Counted from the stretch's first letter, positions 27,701 to 34,972 are shown. The stretch: 64,000 nucleotides of DNA from Cyrtodaria siliqua (GCA_037043455.1 JAWPHD010003072.1:62001-126000), one strand, 5' to 3'. Notes: generated from the letters alone by a model not told the origin. Translations and numbers: made by a program.

Positions 27701-29275
27701 GTTTTAACACATGACTTTGAAATGACAATATTAATCTTAGTATCATTAAGTTTGATCATTACCGTAAATTATATTTTCTTGTGAATGAAAGGACAAGGTA
27801 TGATAAGGGGGTATTTTGGCCCCCAATATATTCAAAATGCAGAAAACAATTATTTACATGTAATCTATTATGCATATTGAAGTAAATTGATCATATTCTA
27901 TCTTCAGAATATATTTTTATTTTATTTATCTAGAAGATTTAATAGGGTCTCAAAAAACGGTATTTTTTGTAATTTTTTTATATTTTGTAGATTTTGGACC
28001 TTTCTGGGCAATATTTTGATCCTAAAAATATAGAGCGCACCTCCGAGCACACACAGTTTTTTGGCTGATGATGCATCTCTATCAAGTACCTGTTTCAACA
28101 AAAAAATCAGCTGTGCTCGAGGGTGCGCTCTGTATTTCCAAGACCAAAAACTGTAGTTAAATTAGATATTCAAAACTTGTGCATTAAAACTTTCAGTATT
28201 GGGGGCCAATTTTGTCCCTTATCATACCTAGTCCTTTGATGTAGGACTTAATCCAAAATGTGTATTTAACACTTTTGTGAAGAGACCTTTATATCTTTAC
28301 TTGCTAAATAAGCCATAAATAGGTGGTGGACTCCAAATCTGTAGATCATGGCTCAAGCCTCCCTGGGGACAGTATGTTTCTTTGGTGTGTCCTTGGGCTA
28401 GACACTTCCCTTAGCCTCATTTATTAGATCTATTCCATAATAAGATAAGGGCTCATTACATAATGTGATGATAGGCAGTCAGTTCAATTCTTTATTTGAT
28501 TGACTTTGGAATAGACCAGTTTTGTTACAGAGCAAGCACCCCCTTAAATACTTCAAAAGAGATTAAATGAAGTAAGTAAATGAATATATATATAGTATAT
28601 TGTATAGTGGTAAGGTGGCTACTGGTGAGCACGTGTGAAATATTTCATTTTAATATTTGTTCTCTAATTGCAGGAAGTCAGTAACGATTGATCTAGGTGA
28701 GTTGTTGACTTTTAAATTTATTGAAAAGTTACTTTGCATGTGTTTTTCCCCCATAGATTAATAAAATCTTAAAACTGGCTTTCTTTTTTCTTGGTTGTTT
28801 AAACGGCACTTAAAATAAATTAGTCACGCTTTTGGTAAGATCACCAAAGGATAAAAGGATGAGCTTTGCAAGAAAGGTGGTCAGTACAAACAGTTATGTC
28901 TAAAATGGGGTCTGTTAGTAAAGGTTTATTTGTATGTTTAGCATTATTTTATTTTCAAAATGTTACCTTAAAACATTTGACTTGAAAGCACTTTTAATGT
29001 ACTCGATGCTTTACATGCACATGCTAACTTGCCCCATTAATATTTTGCATTTTAATGTATAATAGCAGGAACATCTGTCCAATTTAGGTGTAGCAGGAAC
29101 CAAACGGAAGAGTAAAAATGGCGGGAGTCGAGCTTCATCTATTGACATACCGATGAGAACGGAAAGCATGACGTCAAAAGTGTCCGACAGCGTTCCGTCT
29201 GCGAAGGCATCACCATTAGATCCGAAAGCATCGACAGAAAAGCCTCGTGCCAAAATTCTCAAAACCAAAACATAA
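518..29275 (+). CDS. RGS22: Multi-RGS-domain protein, RGS22-like (3' part; gene span)
   Basis: Spliced gene, 5' end outside the window. Sixteen exons join in one frame: 518-710, 1146-1339, 1601-1852, 2514-2646, 3605-3706, 4063-4257, 7247-7330, 8569-8898, 9326-9553, 10319-10480, 11310-11489, 16007-16168, 26091-26325, 27551-27662, 28674-28696, 29088-29275 (stop TAA). All introns are GT-AG and phases agree at every junction, giving about 923 residues. Three RGS boxes are visible: exons 4-6 (MEHLLQALHHEADAGGFFRR start), exons 8-9 (ELEHFRNFLGENYASMDI to YVYDRLEKKWLPLF) and exons 10-12 (IIIFRKALLNPVTSVQFRRF onward). The C-terminus is Lys/Glu-rich, then Ser/Lys-rich. RGS boxes act as GTPase activators or binders of G-alpha subunits; repeated RGS boxes of this layout are known from RGS22, a testis/cilium-associated protein. 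The RGS family is sure from motifs; the RGS22 orthology is my inference. Confidence 0.8.
1146..1339 (+). CDS. RGS22: RGS22-like exon 2 of window
   Basis: Acceptor tcatttcag, donor AT|gtaagt. Codes PQMSCTIEDAYETSPPVGMK onward to a Pro/Arg stretch, RTSTPRLRPASA. Leaves in phase 2. This is linker sequence between RGS boxes with no recognised domain. Confidence 0.8.
1601..1852 (+). CDS. RGS22: RGS22-like exon 3, Ser/Arg-rich linker
   Basis: Acceptor ttttgttttag, donor AG|gtaaca. The phase-2 entry makes an Ile codon across the junction. About 84 residues rich in Ser, Arg, Ala and Thr (for example SSARSTRPSTARSTSSRLSV), likely a disordered, phosphorylatable linker. Its base composition is more GC-rich than the introns around it. 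Confidence 0.8.
1960..2125 (+). repeat. Dispersed SINE-like repeat, copy 1
   Basis: Shares ordered blocks with 15538-15710: acaggaggta, gacctggaagctgaatacc, tttgaattga, gatcttcatctcc and atgacctaagctgttaaa. It is the 3' part of a short interspersed element with no coding capacity. Confidence 0.65.
2514..2646 (+). CDS. RGS22: RGS22-like exon 4, start of RGS box 1
   Basis: Acceptor atttgctag, donor ATG|gtgagc. Codes a helical start of an RGS fold: MEHLLQALHHEADAGGFFRR then YIEKGGRM. Enters by completing an Arg codon and leaves in phase 0. Confidence 0.82.
3395..3604 (+). repeat. Diverged tandem copies of the exon 5 acceptor
   Basis: About five imperfect units of roughly 37-45 bp, pattern CTATTTTATATTCgACAGAtg then ttGATAAACAA, leading into the true site atatttgacag|ATGTGGATAAACAA. 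Copies keep the pyrimidine/AT tract, and several keep an AG with the start of the exon. Confidence 0.82.
3605..3706 (+). CDS. RGS22: RGS22-like exon 5, RGS box 1
   Basis: Thirty-four codons, MWINNLNLWRDVQGYHMVFY and onward to VKKKAK; the Trp-rich helix matches the RGS core. The acceptor atatttgacag is preceded by several diverged copies of itself plus the first exon bases (3395-3604). Donor AAG|gtgggt. Confidence 0.82.
4063..4257 (+). CDS. RGS22: RGS22-like exon 6, end of RGS box 1
   Basis: Sixty-five codons in phase 0, EIYSRYVVVGALYHIGCALD through PPFEELFDEVEEHAIMVLYE to KTYSK. It resembles the last helices of an RGS box (IYxxYI... then a paired acidic helix). Acceptor ggttacag, donor AAG|gtaggt. 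Confidence 0.83.
5323..5455. mobile_element. Foldback MITE
   Basis: Near-perfect palindrome: gaatattatgtcagtgcct and its complement aggcactgacataatattc, with arms running inward through tatcaagtttatta. A short loop and no coding capacity. A smaller inverted pair (gcctaataaa/tttattaggc, 5124-5166) lies upstream. Confidence 0.8.
6180..6425 (+). repeat. G-rich minisatellite
   Basis: Imperfect units of the type CTACTATAAGGGGGAGGGGG. Runs of four or more G recur every 10-20 bp on the + strand, so G-quadruplex formation is plausible. It lies within the 3-kb intron 4258-7246. Confidence 0.85.
7247..7330 (+). CDS. RGS22: RGS22-like exon 7, inter-box helix
   Basis: Twenty-eight codons, VELIEVKRHLETKSKYVLNL then QKSGLIKE, phase 0 at both ends. 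Charged helix between RGS boxes 1 and 2. Acceptor tttgtttcag, donor GAG|gtatat. Confidence 0.78.
8265..8445 (+). mobile_element. tRNA-derived SINE
   Basis: Head with a box-A-like segment (tagtacagtggataaggt) and a degenerate box B (ctgcatgggtgttc). The body ends in TCTCATCTCCCTCTGAGATT and gctgtccc. The same tail occurs at 16240 and 31474. Short, non-coding. Confidence 0.7.
8569..8898 (+). CDS. RGS22: RGS22-like exon 8, RGS box 2 core
   Basis: The largest exon (110 codons, phase 0). After an acidic lead it codes YTLEKLVHNRIELEHFRNFL then GENYASMDIMCWMDIEAFRR, the classic RGS pattern of (F)xxFL then a Trp-containing helix. It continues KAREIKTKYLNKKYFFGPNS. Acceptor gtatttcag, donor AAG|gtaaat. 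Confidence 0.88.
9326..9553 (+). CDS. RGS22: RGS22-like exon 9, end of RGS box 2
   Basis: Seventy-six codons in phase 0. MILEAQKYVYDRLEKKWLPL then FLATPDF is the canonical closing helix of an RGS box. A Lys-rich linker follows. Acceptor gttatgaaag is purine-rich for an acceptor; donor AAG|gtatgg. Confidence 0.85.
10319..10480 (+). CDS. RGS22: RGS22-like exon 10, start of RGS box 3
   Basis: Fifty-four codons in phase 0. EIIIFRKALLNPVTSVQFRR then FASIKGDSLENDVLFWLEVQ fits an RGS box start (FxxFL...LxFWLExxxFK). Acceptor atattccag, donor AAG|gtaagt. Confidence 0.86.
11141..11260 (+). repeat. Imperfect 19-20 bp tandem repeat in an intron pyrimidine tract
   Basis: Units like TTTTGTCATATCTTCACTC, about five to six copies, end some 50 bp before the acceptor of the exon at 11310. 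They give open reading frames by composition only. Confidence 0.7.
11310..11489 (+). CDS. RGS22: RGS22-like exon 11, RGS box 3
   Basis: Sixty codons, DMYHAHSDDALILQKVNTII through IPPTLQIDIPPDMAEKILDR to LFREAQ; this matches the middle helices of an RGS box. Acceptor tttcctcag lies behind an imperfect tandem repeat in the pyrimidine tract (11141-11260). Donor CAG|gtggga. Confidence 0.86.
11737..12579. mobile_element. MITE with 9-bp target duplication (Mutator-like)
   Basis: Terminal inverted repeat CAATCTCATTAAAATC, flanked by GCTTTAAAA on both sides (11728-11736 and 12580-12588). Imperfect similarity of the arms extends over about 100 bp (gatctg-caacactccattg-aggtcacgtcaga). A 9-bp duplication is typical of Mutator-like elements. 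No transposase. It carries a tRNA-like segment at 12162. Confidence 0.82.
12162..12235 (+). pseudogene. tRNA-like segment inside the MITE
   Basis: GCCCGCTTAGCTCAGTTGAT is a good tRNA 5' arm and box A, followed by tcggctgatgaccc. The T-arm and acceptor stem do not pair well, so this is a decayed tRNA or SINE head rather than a functional gene. Confidence 0.55.
12832..14110 (+). pseudogene. Decayed 3' end of a non-LTR retrotransposon with RLE-type endonuclease
   Basis: Three frames are needed: 12832-13180 (GIETRTGRKWSTSQAVQQAE, then SRLRHKDIVG), about 13112-13385 (WADIWQYEPLRLSFLLRSVY) and 13384-13926. The last has a CCHC zinc motif, CPLCSRRGMMEHVLSAC, then RPDILIWSAKNKRLVIIELT, a PD-x14-E pattern like the restriction-like endonuclease of R2/NeSL/Dong-type LINEs, then AKYTELLELCQQRGWRCWLF. 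The trailing ALERA-like segment is in yet another frame (near 13930). No reverse transcriptase domain remains. Assignment to RLE-type elements is inference from the motif order. Confidence 0.65.
14150..14218 (+). repeat. 20-bp AT-rich tandem repeat
   Basis: AATTATAACATATATAAAAT repeated about three and a half times, just after the retrotransposon tail. Confidence 0.9.
14320..15465 (-). repeat. Seven-unit repeat rich in AGGTCA half-sites
   Basis: Units of about 140-163 bp, each with CACTTGTGCCAAGTTATTT (near 14425, 14564, 14706, 14869, 15030, 15190 and 15350), a gacacatcgtcttgtta block and TGACCTTGACCTTTGAGG. Read on the minus strand it begins with the cagacagacggacgg-type tract at 15400-15465, as the copy at 31935 does on the plus strand. 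Open frames in it are repeat artefacts. Confidence 0.88.
15538..15712 (+). repeat. Dispersed SINE-like repeat, copy 2
   Basis: Same ordered blocks as 1960-2125, in the same orientation (aactgaataccatg, tttgaattgaatggggatca, atcttcatctcc, atatgacttaagctgttaaa). Confidence 0.65.
16007..16168 (+). CDS. RGS22: RGS22-like exon 12, end of RGS box 3 plus basic coil
   Basis: Fifty-four codons. LVVFRVLFPHWNEFCEFRMN closes RGS box 3, followed by a Lys/Glu/Gln-rich helix (RRRKHAKIKEKKKQQEQEEK). Acceptor atttgtag, donor AAG|gtatgg. The next certain exon is about 9.9 kb away. Confidence 0.85.
16235..16310 (+). repeat. SINE 3' fragment
   Basis: TCTCATCCCCCTCTGAGGTT, then gctgtcccgatataac and gtaaaactccattt, the tail shared with SINEs at 8265 and 31370. 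Confidence 0.6.
16564..16659. mobile_element. Foldback MITE
   Basis: Arms AATAGAGTATGGTCTCATCT and its near-complement at the right end (gatgagaccatgctctatctatt), continuing inward through cgttggttggtttaaac/gtttaaatcaaccaactcg. Confidence 0.8.
16801..17981. mobile_element. Outer MITE-like inverted repeat carrying a nested element
   Basis: TTAAAGGGACTGGAGGTGAT at the left and attacctccagtcccttata at the right are inverted copies. The inner element 16822-17538 sits one base inside the left arm. Ends are defined only by these 20 bp. Confidence 0.55.
16822..17538. mobile_element. Nested TIR element with about 50-bp inverted termini
   Basis: Left end TACTGTGTATTTCAGGGTGC and right end reading TACTGTGCATTTCAGGGTGC on the other strand; similarity continues through cctggacgtc and tatgaatcaagatttttt. 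A second pair of inverted segments lies further in (attcattttgacccc with aagcctaaa and its complement). The terminal TA could be a Tc1/mariner-type TA duplication. No transposase. Confidence 0.8.
18128..18577. mobile_element. MITE, TA target site
   Basis: Perfect inverted termini TTACATACCTTACTATAAA, flanked by TA on both sides. A stem (aatccataat/attatggatt) lies near the left end. 450 bp, non-coding; probably a Tc1/mariner-derived element. Confidence 0.82.
18596..18660. repeat. Multi-stem palindrome
   Basis: ccgtggtgt and acaccacgg bound nested pairs (ggtgtgcc/ggcacacc and tggccctcgggcca). Immediately after the MITE at 18128-18577. Confidence 0.6.
18844..18977. mobile_element. Foldback MITE
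   Basis: Left attaatcaagtgatttcgta pairs with right tatgaaatcatttgattaat; cccagttattggt and its partner aaataactggg extend the stem. Confidence 0.75.
19032..19210. repeat. Inverted repeat enclosing an 18-bp tandem repeat
   Basis: Arms TGTGTCATATGAATTC (19056-19071) and its exact complement (19190-19205). Between them CAACGGCCAATACAAGCT is repeated about four times. Confidence 0.78.
19215..20400. other. Intron stretch without recognised features
   Basis: AT-rich intronic DNA of the RGS22-like gene. I see no splice-compatible exon or clear repeat. The same holds for 2130-2510, 7335-8260, 8900-9325, 9555-10318, 20865-21800 and 26600-27550. Confidence 0.5.
20402..20862. mobile_element. Tc1/mariner-like MITE
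   Basis: Inverted termini of about 37 bp with one mismatch: TATACTGAAAGGAAAAAGAA, then acgcgacacaggaatttccg. TA at each end. The 460-bp interior has no transposase, so it is non-autonomous. Confidence 0.88.
21805..21831 (+). CDS. RGS22: Candidate 27-nt microexon of the RGS22-like gene
   Basis: Between ataatttttacag and gtaaat lie nine codons, ARMRRDRMR, phase 0 at both ends, exactly fitting the phase-0 junction between exons 12 and 13. The basic peptide would continue the charged coil (..EEKQAK and EIERRAAMG..). Supported only by splice signals, phase and composition, so it may be chance. Confidence 0.4.
21975..22082 (+). repeat. CT-rich microsatellite
   Basis: TTCGTTCCTTTGTTCGTTCC-type units run into (CCTT)n and CCCTCC. 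Open frames on either strand here are artefacts. Confidence 0.9.
22400..22860 (+). repeat. 36-bp GC-rich minisatellite
   Basis: About thirteen imperfect units, GGGGACTTTCCCCTGGGGGA followed by ggggcaggcatacc. Because 36 is a multiple of three, several frames stay open on both strands. No splice signals or protein family support coding. Confidence 0.9.
23873..24383. mobile_element. CACAGAC-type MITE, copy A
   Basis: Ends CACAGACCTAATAACAAATA and complement of AATAAACAGATAGGAAAC...; TATTACA directly repeated at 23866-23872 and 24384-24390 (7-8 bp target duplication, as in hAT elements). Interior matches copy B over both flanks of an insertion. Confidence 0.85.
24600..24775. mobile_element. Foldback element with tttgagatacgggaaatat arms, copy 1
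   Basis: gtttaatttaaaccattgttt...aacgggaaatatt at the left and gatttcccatat...aactggttattaaac at the right are inverted copies. Related to 30628-30800 and 37395-37480. Confidence 0.65.
24991..25460 (+). mobile_element. GGTTTACC-type MITE, copy 1
   Basis: Begins GGTTTACCACCACTAATT and ends aattagtggtttcacacc (imperfect inverted termini) with TATA on both sides. The 470-bp interior is shared with 58603-59016 (same strand) and 62355-62842 (opposite strand). No transposase. Confidence 0.82.
25530..25870 (+). repeat. Dispersed repeat with GTCCGTCTGTCCGAGT tract
   Basis: A short gtccgtctgtccgagt tandem is followed by two diverged units sharing cgaaactttacaggatg and atgtcaagatatgcatat. A similar design, with a different core, is at 44735-45060. 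Confidence 0.7.
26091..26325 (+). CDS. RGS22: RGS22-like exon 13, acidic tail
   Basis: EIERRAAMGLPPLGEDDDVF onward, through KIQWSYSNYMAALEREELLN, ending in phase 1 (ACC G|gtgagt). Acceptor tcacctgcag. Acidic, partly helical region after the last RGS box; no recognised domain. Confidence 0.82.
26375..26590 (+). repeat. CATATG/TTATATAA-rich repeat region
   Basis: Recurring tctcatataa, catatgatat and ttttatataa boxes in direct and inverted order within the intron after exon 13. No longer unit is clear. Confidence 0.5.
27551..27662 (+). CDS. RGS22: RGS22-like exon 14, Ser-rich tail
   Basis: Acceptor gttttctag completes an Ala codon; codes SVKSDNSDRASAGSRQSDTE onward; donor AA|gtaagt (phase 2). 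Low-complexity Ser/Asp/Lys sequence. Confidence 0.78.
27789..28236. mobile_element. MITE with TGA target site
   Basis: Inverted termini AAGGACAAGGTATGATAAGG and its near-complement, with TGA on both sides (27786-27788 and 28237-28239). An inner inverted pair (agagcgcacctccgagcac/gtgctcgagggtgcgctct) lies at about 28033-28135. Non-coding. Confidence 0.8.
28320..28570 (+). mobile_element. SINE sharing the ttgggcaaggcacttt box
   Basis: ttggtgtgtccttgggctag then acacttcccttagcctca matches the conserved body of the SINE at 49165. The head is a diverged tRNA-like segment (ggtggactccaaatctgtag). Confidence 0.6.
28674..28696 (+). CDS. RGS22: RGS22-like exon 15 (23-nt microexon)
   Basis: Only 23 nt between tctaattgcag and gtgagt, coding the KKSVTIDLG stretch across both junctions. 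Accepted because it is the piece that joins exon 14 (phase 2) to exon 16 (phase 1 entry) in frame. Confidence 0.68.
29088..29275 (+). CDS. RGS22: RGS22-like terminal exon
   Basis: Acceptor ccaatttag completes a Gly codon. Codes a basic Ser/Lys-rich tail, VAGTKRKSKNGGSRASSIDI onward to KPRAKILKTKT and TAA at 29273-29275. It ends without a recognised targeting motif. Confidence 0.78.
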
Positions 29276-30312
29276 GATTTTTTGCAAAACATATCCAAAC
29301 ATTGTGGCATTTAATGTAGGAAATCATTACCATAAACAAAAAAAAACACAGGCAGAGAATATGAAGTTGATATATGGAATTAGAATGATCTCTCTTAAGA
29401 CACAAATGACAAATGGCCACCGCAGTTGCACTTAATGGGCTATAATTAACTGTATAGTAATTCCAGGCAGATATAATATCATATAGAGTTGTGTATAAAA
29501 TAGTAAAACAAGTGGAGACTCTTAAAAGGTGCCAAGAAAGATTTTATATAGTTCATTAAGGAATCCTTTTAAAGAAAACATTGGTAATCTGTTAACAGTA
29601 AATGCTGGTATGCCGTAAATGGTAAATAAGCAAGCATAATATGCTATGTACATGTGGTGTAATTATGGTTATTTCATATAAAATTATACATTGTTGTACA
29701 AGCTCATTGTGTTTATCGATAGTATATGCTATATACATGTACTATGACCTTTATACATGTATCAGTTGTTTGTTTCCTTTAAAGGGACACAATGCAATGG
29801 TCTGTTTTACACATGTATATGCATCAAAACAAACTTAACATAAACACATTTTAAACACATGCTGAACTATATACCAGTATATATTTCCATATTTTGTGTC
29901 TTTTTCTAAAATAAGTAATGTTACATGTATTTTAGATTTGAAAGAAGACTCAATTAAATTGTACACATACATGTAAGTTTACTTTTAAAGTAAAAGCTAT
30001 CCGCAATCATAAGTATAGATTATTGGCTAAACTATTGACTTTGGCTTGAGTTATTTCCCTTTTGGAAATATGTTATTTTGTGAGGGAAATAGATTAAACA
30101 CCTATATCGGGTTTACGGAAATATGGAATATATATTAGTAATGTGGAAATATGGAATATATATTAGTAATGTGGAAATATGGAATATACATTGTATATTA
30201 GTAATGTGCAAAGATGATTGCTTGTAAAATACTTTTGTAAAACTAGATTGCCCTGTGCCCCTTTAAATAGCATTTTTCTGATACGTTTAAGTAGTTTTTA
30301 GAACATTTTTCT
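29276..30312 (+). other. Probable 3' UTR and downstream flank of the RGS22-like gene
   Basis: No coding signal. AT-rich, with ATTAAA near 29954 as a possible weak polyadenylation signal. It contains a three-copy 30-bp repeat (30117-30209). The UTR end cannot be fixed from sequence alone. Confidence 0.35.
30117..30209 (+). repeat. 30-bp tandem repeat, three copies
   Basis: GGAAATATGGAATATATATT followed by agtaatgt, repeated; the last copy has a 9-bp insertion. Confidence 0.88.
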
Positions 30313-31314
30313 ACAGACCTAATAACAAATAGATTGGACACTACAAAAATTATCTAAATTTCACGTGGCACAGTGCGAAAATGTCACAAAATATTTCCCA
30401 ACTTTAAACATACATATCATGAAGAGTTTTATAGATACAAGTTCCATTCATGCCAAATCCCATCACAAATTTAATTTTCTTTCCAATGATAGTATTTTGC
30501 TTTCTCTTACATTTAGAGGAAGAAACTTTGACTGTGTCAAAACCTTGATTTTTAAGAGAAAATCGAAAAATTATGACATTTTTAACTTTAAACATCTTTT
30601 TATACAATTTCTTATTTTGAAAATAAATAGAGTTTAATAACCAGTGTTTTTGAGATACGGGAAATATCTCTCGTCTCGAGGTAGAGAAATGGCCCCAATA
30701 TAAGAACGAGTGCGGAGCACGAGTTCTTATATCGGGACCATTTCTCTACCGAGGGAGATATGTTCAGTATCTCAAAAACACTGGTTATTAACCTATATAT
30801 TACATAATTTAAAATGATATTTTATTAATATTTCTAATGATTCACGGCTTTTTACACCAGTTTGCACGAGAATGCCAAGACGACGTTACGTCATACAAAC
30901 AAAACAAGTGGAACCGGCACCCTTCGTTAATTTCTGTAATGTTTATTCCCTAGTGGCGGAATCTGACGACAACGTCCGTAAAACAATCGGAACGTCATTT
31001 GGTGTTCCCGCCACTGGCAGAAAAGGCCGAGCAATGTTCCGTACTGGGAAATATCTCCGCAGTAGAGCAAATGAGTAGATATAGCTTTTCTATTCCCAGT
31101 ATTTCCTATACAAATCACAGACAAATATGTAATATACATAAATTATTATAATCCCATTTTGATTTTCACTATGAATCTTTTGAATGTATTCTCATCAAAA
31201 TCAGTGAATAATTGAGACAGAAGATAGAAGGAAAAGTTAAGGTGCCACGTGATATTTTGGTTACTTAATTGTTACAGATAGGAAGTTTCCTATCTGTTGA
31301 TCAATATGTCTGTG
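30313..31314. mobile_element. CACAGAC-type MITE, copy B, with inserted foldback element
   Basis: ACAGACCTAATAACAAATAG to GTCTGTG with ATTTTTCT directly repeated at 30305-30312 and 31315-31322. Relative to copy A (23873-24383) it holds about 510 extra bases (near 30624-31136), itself a foldback element. Confidence 0.83.
30628..31136. mobile_element. Inserted foldback element, copy 2
   Basis: Palindrome 30628-30800: gagtttaataaccagtgttt, ttgagatacgggaaatat and agaacgagt pair with the right half. The single-copy part (30840-31080, cggaacgtcatttggtgt, ggccgagcaatgttccgtac) recurs at 38080-38260. Confidence 0.72.
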
Positions 31315-31369
31315 ATTTTTCTTACAGTTAATGTTTATGTTATAATATAATATTAGTTTATTCATCTCC

Positions 31370-31640
31370 TAGTTCATTGATAGAACCTGTGTGCTAAAGA
31401 GCTACAGACTTCTACCCTGCATGGGTTGCTCCCTGGCGGTCATGCATGTGTGAAGGGAAATATCATCATTCATCTCATCTCCCTCAGGGGTTGCTGTCCC
31501 TATATAACCTTATAATTCGTCACCTTAGAAATAAAAGGTGCTATGTGCTCTGTTCATATAGTCATAGCACCTTTTACCACTAAGGTGATGATATGATGTG
31601 TTAAATGGACGTAGAACCCCATTTCATTGCTTGTTACATA
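31370..31640 (+). mobile_element. tRNA-derived SINE interrupted by a hairpin
   Basis: Same head and tail as the SINE at 8265 (ctgcatgggttgctccctgg, then tctcatctccctcaggggtt). A hairpin at about 31518-31592 (tcaccttagaaataaaaggt, gctatg, and its complement) interrupts the 3' part. Confidence 0.68.
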
Positions 31641-31934
31641 CGTTGTTAGTCATGTACTGCCATTCAGCGATATGTATTTTATTTGTTAATGTTTCTAAAT
31701 CAAATCTGTCTCAAAGCTTATAAACAAAGTTCTGTATATCAATATGAATCTGTTCTTAAGGGAATGTTGACATATTTTCAGACAAGTCTTATTATTGAGA
31801 GTTATGAAAAAAGTTGAAAGAGGGTAAAAGAGTTAATGTTTTCAAAATCAGAGGCATCAGAAAGTTTTAAAAGAATAATTTGTTTGTTTCTAGTCTGGAG
31901 ATAAAAGGCTTTAATCTAAAAACTTAAGCATATA

Positions 31935-31949
31935 GTAGTCGCACCGTCT

Positions 31950-31984
<35 letters not shown>

Positions 31985-32485
31985 AGTCCGTCCGTCCGTT
32001 AGGAAGTACTATCGTGTGCGGTCAATAACTCTGACATTCATGGATGGATTTTCAAATAACTTGGCACATTTGCTCATCACAACAAGAGGACGTGTCACGT
32101 GCAAAATCAAGGTCCGTGGCTCCAGGGTCAAGGTCATACTTAGAGGTCAAAGGTCAAAAAGAAGTGCTTTCGTGACCGGTTAATAACTCTGACATGGATT
32201 GATTTTCAGATAACTTGGCACAAGTGCTCACCACAACAAGACGATGTGTCGCATGCAAAATCCAGGTCCGTAGCTCCAAGGGCAAGGTAACACTTAGAAA
32301 TCAAAGGTCAAAAAGAAGTGCTTTCGTGACCGGTTAATTACTCTGACAATCATGGATGGATTTTCAAATAACTTGGCACAAGTGCTCACCACAACAAGAC
32401 GATGTGTCGCGTGCAAAATCCAGGTCCATAGCTCCAAGGGCAAGGTCACACTTAGAAATCAAAGGTCAAAACCACTCCGGGGTGC
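31935..32485 (+). repeat. AGGTCA-rich repeat, three units
   Basis: Starts with a gtcagtcagtc/ccgtccgtccg tract, then three units of about 155 bp, each with aataacttggcacaagtgct, acaacaagacgatgtgtcgc and aggtcaaaggtcaaaa. Opposite orientation to 14320-15465. Confidence 0.87.
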
Positions 32486-33069
32486 ATTTGTCACTTACAG
32501 TGACATTTCTTGTTTGTTCAGTGTATTTATAACCATATTTACACTTAAAAAGGGATACGCGATAATCTTGAATCATTAGGGAACTCGCTGTGTCATGTCA
32601 TGCTAGTAGTTTTATGCACAATTTAAAAAAAAAGGAATATTGCTGTCTCATTGTGTGTGTGTGTGTTTGCATATAACTGATTGTTGAATATAGTTTATAA
32701 TTTTTTTACTAATTTACTTATACATTTGGTTAAATAAATTGAGGTAATAACATGCATTCCAAATTGTATTTCTTTTGATATCTACATGCAGGTTTTAAGT
32801 GTAGGCACTTATCATTTTTGAGGCTCAGTAACTACTTCCAGATTGCTGTGTGTCCCTTTAATTTGTTATATTCTCTTCAGAAAAATATTTCTGGGGTCAA
32901 AGTGTCAATTTATTTATAGTGGTTGACTTGGTACTGTCTTCCGTCCAGTTCAATATTGTGATATTTTCTTTACATACATGTATATTTAATTGTGCCCATT
33001 CTCATCACTAGTATACAGTTTCAGCCAATTGTTGTTTTATATAATTATTTAATTGTTAAAGTCAATTTA

Positions 33070-33122
33070 CCATTTGTTTTTATACGCGGGTCATCACCAT
33101 TTGTTTTTATATGCGGGACATC
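33070..33122 (+). repeat. 27-bp direct repeat, two copies
   Basis: caccatttgtttttatacgc ggg, repeated with minor changes. Confidence 0.7.
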
Positions 33123-33264
33123 CCAAAAGTTATGTGACTGAAACAAATACAATGACCCTATCATTCTCTCTCAAACATATATACATGGCAATGACTCTTG
33201 TCTTAAAAAAAAAAAATTCAGTTAATTTGGGTGATCACAAAATGTGAAGTTTTAAAGTAGCTAT

Positions 33265-33560
33265 CCCGCCACAACAGCCATAATTTTACAACATATGTAC
33301 ATCATTTTTCAACCTACTGATGACGAGGTATATATATAATTTAATTATTTTGAGAATCGAAGCTCTATAGACTTAATATAAACCACTTTACAAGCCAGAC
33401 CAAACCCCAAAACTGGAGCGTCAAAATAAGTGTTACTTACTTCTAATTAATTTTACACATATTCAATCACTGGTATTTTAAAAACCCTCGAATAAACCCT
33501 TACTTTTAATCGGCACATATGCCATATTCTATGACCTGAACACCTGGCTAGAGTTTTAAT
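33265..33560 (+). repeat. Dispersed repeat shared with the right edge, copy 1
   Basis: Blocks ttttacaacatatgt, gacgaggtatatatat, ccaaaactggagcg and cttttaatcggcacat recur in the same order at 63700-63965. No known family recognised. Confidence 0.72.
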
Positions 33561-34972
33561 AAGCAATTTTTTAGTGCAATTTTTGCCGTTATTTGGAGGG
33601 TAGTTTCTTAATGTCATTATTGGATTTTTCCATTTCTTCTTGTGATTGAGTAGTCTGTCATACATTGCACCATTCACATAACTCCTGAGATGACCCTGGT
33701 GAAGGAAGGACACAGCTTAAGACTGCTTTTCATGGTTGTTATATTTGTATTTAGGTTTTGTTATTTATTAAAGCATAGTGGATATTTATATTTGCTATGT
33801 ATACATGCCTGTAAATTGTCCGTTATTGCTTGTACATGTTGTATGGCACTGAGCTGAAAGACCAGTTTCAGTACGGTAAGATTTATACACGTGGATCGGT
33901 TTATTATACTTATTAAAATGTGTTTTATGAAGAAAAAGACATTTCCATTTGAAATCATGAATCGGGTCTTTTTTCTCTACAAAGCATTTCAATCTATAAA
34001 TCTACCGAACCGTAGCATTTTAGAAACATGATTTAGGAAATGTTATATTGTTCTTTAATATTGAAAAAAAAAATCCATCTCATCAGATATATTTATGCAG
34101 TAATTAGCCCAGCTAGCTAGACTGCTCAGCAATCTTCTAAATGATATTGTAATCAAAATGTATGCATGCAGTCTGCAAGTAGTATGGTAGTGAAAATATC
34201 TGTGATTTTGGCATTTATACAATTGTAGCACACTTAAACAGAGACTTAAGAAGAAATATTTATATCATAATTTTGATAGGGCATCATCAAAAAAAAAAGA
34301 CTAATCAGTGACTAGAGAAAAGACATACCAATACATTCTGGTAGGTGATAAACTCGGTCTTTATTCTCGATGTTCAACCAAGTTTACTGTTAAAATTAAG
34401 GTATCTACAGTGTGATTCTTTTAAAACCCTACATATTTCATGCAAATTGATTCAATATATGTATCTTTCAAAACCAAAATCTGAAAATTATCGTCTTTTT
34501 ACTCTGTCAAAGATTTTTGTTTTTCTATAATACATAAAGATAAAAACTGAGTAACACAAATTTTATCACCTATATGTAGGGTTTTAAAAATCTCAACATC
34601 TCTGAAATGGAAAGTTATGAATATAAGAGTTATTTATATCATTATAGTAACAGATTCATTCCAAATTGGCAGTTAAGCAATAACATATTTGTTTTTGAAA
34701 TTTCAAAAAGTGAGGCACCTCAAGTTTTTATCCTCAGACTGTACGTCTTCATAAAATAAATATACAACAATAAATCACCCATCCATAGAGTATCCATTAT
34801 CACATATCTATATTTTTTCATTTAGATTTTTTTTTTTAATTTTGGAAAATAGTTTCAAAATCTTGAAATAGCTTGGTTTTTCAAAACTATCTCCCTTTAC
34901 AGTAAAGCTGTACTAACTGGTGTTTTTCAATTTTGCTTGTCAGAGTTCAGTTTCACAAACAGTACCTTATGT

